The notes beneath the pieces are model-generated. The model was given only the letters and a program-made list of their open reading frames with translations. It was not told where the DNA came from and searched no databases. Shown here one piece after another: positions 63,001 through 64,000 of a stretch of 64,000 nucleotides of DNA. Source of the DNA: Thermasporomyces composti (GTDB lineage Bacteria > Actinomycetota > Actinomycetes > Propionibacteriales > Actinopolymorphaceae); contig NZ_QTUC01000001.1 in NCBI RefSeq assembly GCF_003386795.1, positions 744,001 to 808,000 on the forward strand, read 5' to 3'. How positions within the stretch are numbered: position 1 is the first letter of the stretch; each line of letters opens with the position of its first letter. The position numbers and the translations under genes were made by a program.

Positions 63001-63805
63001 ACCTCCGACGCCGCTGACCGGCGACGCCGCACACCGCCACCCCGAGATGGCTCAGTCGTGCGGATCGGCCGCCGAGACCTACGACCGGGTACGACCTCGG
63101 TACCCCGCTGCGCTCGTGGACGTCATCGTCGAGCGGCTGCCCGGCCGAGCGATCCTCGATGTCGGGATCGGCACGGGCATCTCGGCCGAGCCGTTCCGCG
63201 ACCGTGGGTTCACGGTGCTCGGCGTCGGTCCGGATCCGCGGATGGCGGCGATAGCGCGCCGGAAGGGCTTCGCCGTCGAGACCGGGCGATTCGAGGAGTG
63301 GAACCCAGCAGGACGGACGTTCGACGGCGTGATCGCGGGACAGACCTGGCATTGGATCGATCCGGTCGCTGGTGCCGCGAAGGCCGCGACCGTGTTGCGT
63401 CCCGGCGGTCAGCTCGCCCTCTTCTGGAACGCCACCATGCCGGCGCCCGAGATCGCCGCCGAGTTCGCGAAGGTTTTCGAGTCGCTCGAGACAGGGCTCC
63501 CGTTCAACCCCTGGGCCACCACGCCACGGGCTGATCCCTACGGCCCGATCATCGACCAGGCAACCGCCGGTCTCGACACGACCGGCGCGTTCGGCGCGGT
63601 GGAGCGTCTGGCCGTCGAGTGGCGGTCGACGGTCGGACGGGACGCCTGGCTGGAGCAGACCACGACCGCCGGCGGCATCAACCGCCTTCCGAAGAACAAG
63701 CGAGACGCGCTCCTTCAAGGCATGGGCGAGGTGATCGACGCGGCCGGTGGGACGCTCGAGGTCGCCTACACGACGGTCGCTGCGATCACCGAGCGGACGC
63801 CTTGA
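62990..63805 (+). CDS. SAM-dependent class I methyltransferase
   Basis: This 271-residue protein has motif I AILDVGIGTGISAEPFRDRG (about residues 55-75), VGPDPRMAAIARR, FDGVIAGQTWHWIDP and VLRPGGQLALFWN, the Methyltransf_11 pattern of small-molecule methyltransferases. The ATG at 62990 is kept because related proteins start in the same way (MPTLPP) and then carry AAETYDRVRPRYPAALVD. There is no clear ribosome-binding site; the ATG lies inside the TetR operator, so a leaderless or very short-leader mRNA is possible. It is probably repressed by the divergent TetR gene. The substrate is unknown. Confidence 0.85.
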   Translation: MPTLPPTPLTGDAAHRHPEMAQSCGSAAETYDRVRPRYPAALVDVIVERLPGRAILDVGIGTGISAEPFRDRGFTVLGVGPDPRMAAIARRKGFAVETGRFEEWNPAGRTFDGVIAGQTWHWIDPVAGAAKAATVLRPGGQLALFWNATMPAPEIAAEFAKVFESLETGLPFNPWATTPRADPYGPIIDQATAGLDTTGAFGAVERLAVEWRSTVGRDAWLEQTTTAGGINRLPKNKRDALLQGMGEVIDAAGGTLEVAYTTVAAITERTP

Positions 63806-63934
63806 TTCCGCCACTCGCCGGGCACGTCCACTCCGACCGCCGTATCCCCGCTCCGCCGCGCGATCGCGGCGGCGCTCCCTCGCCGGCGACTCTCGCCCAG
63901 ACGACTCTTGCCCAGACGGGGCGCGAAAACGACT

Positions 63935-63958
63935 GTGCCCCGCCTCGTGGCGGGGCAC
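63935..63958 (-). terminator. Terminator downstream of the right-edge tRNA
   Basis: GTGCCCCGCC and GGCGGGGCAC form a 10-bp stem with a TCGT loop. On the minus strand it is followed by AGTCGTTTT, 12 nt past the tRNA 3' end. Confidence 0.75.
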
Positions 63959-63969
63959 ACCGACATCCG

Positions 63970-64000
63970 TGGAGCTGAGGGGACTCGAACCCCTGACCCC
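63970..64000 (-). tRNA. 3' part of a tRNA, probably tRNA-Ala
   Basis: Only the T arm and 3' acceptor strand are inside the window. On the minus strand the T stem-loop AGGGG-TTCGAGT-CCCCT is followed by CAGCTCC and discriminator A. CAGCTCC is typical of the tRNA-Ala acceptor. The anticodon is outside, so identity is tentative. Confidence 0.65.

Overview
The window is chromosomal DNA of a high-GC actinobacterium. The evidence is paired ClpP1/ClpP2, an actinobacterial pantothenate operon, a mycothiol-type formaldehyde dehydrogenase, frequent GTG starts, WYL and DUF664 proteins and, in one region, type VII secretion (T7SS)-like proteins. I cannot name a genus from sequence alone.

Layout. 1-8364 holds unlinked metabolic and regulatory genes: the end of a BlaI-type repressor, an acyltransferase, a cold-shock protein, a methyltransferase, an enoyl-CoA hydratase, a drug exporter, the S-hydroxymethylmycothiol dehydrogenase/MBL hydrolase pair and an SMP-30 protein. 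8647-11817 is a pantothenate operon (DUF2520 protein, panC, panD, panB) with overlapping junctions. 11826-14814 holds a universal stress protein divergent from a GAF-GAF sensor kinase, with a DosR-like inverted repeat between them. 14900-20093 is carbohydrate metabolism (GlgX, a GH116 glycosidase, a RbsD/FucU mutarotase). 20140-25867 holds a PhzF protein and then the proteostasis genes clpX, clpP2, clpP1 and tig, with a ClgR-like site upstream of clpP1. tRNA-Pro and tRNA-Gly follow.

26928-36369 includes a DMT transporter, an ATP-binding protein, a DinB protein and a probable catabolic locus (class III aminotransferase, FAD/Fe-S oxidoreductase, M81 peptidase, IclR regulator). 36400-40195 has two sulfotransferases flanking an SLC13/DASS transporter. 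40501-45399 is enriched in envelope and secreted proteins, including an alpha/beta hydrolase that lacks its nucleophile serine, a small exported protein, a lytic transglycosylase with a long Pro/Thr tail and a CE15-like esterase.

45738-58753 is the most unusual part. It is a visibly AT-richer, rearranged island of paralogous three-gene modules interrupted by GC-rich genes. Each complete module encodes a small helical WXG100-like protein carrying a YxxxE motif, a 317-residue protein with a WXG-like N-terminus and a glycine-rich hydrophobic segment, and a ~297-residue membrane protein ending in a PH-like domain. Two modules are intact (B and C). A third (D) is reduced to its membrane protein plus a stump of the second gene. 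A divergent copy (A) carries two frameshifts, one made by an exact 23-bp tandem duplication. Between modules lie a secreted beta-propeller gene, a partial copy of it with an in-frame 380-codon deletion, a perfect ~1.17-kb direct repeat, and a methyltransferase that is 5'-truncated in one place and a remnant in another. I infer a recombining array of T7SS substrate/immunity-like cassettes. No secretion apparatus genes are present here, and toxicity and immunity are not shown.

59175-64000 returns to normal high-GC genes: AraC and WYL regulators, DUF6157 and VOC proteins, a TetR regulator with tandem operators divergent from a methyltransferase, a decayed small HTH gene, and the 3' part of a tRNA (probably Ala) at the edge.
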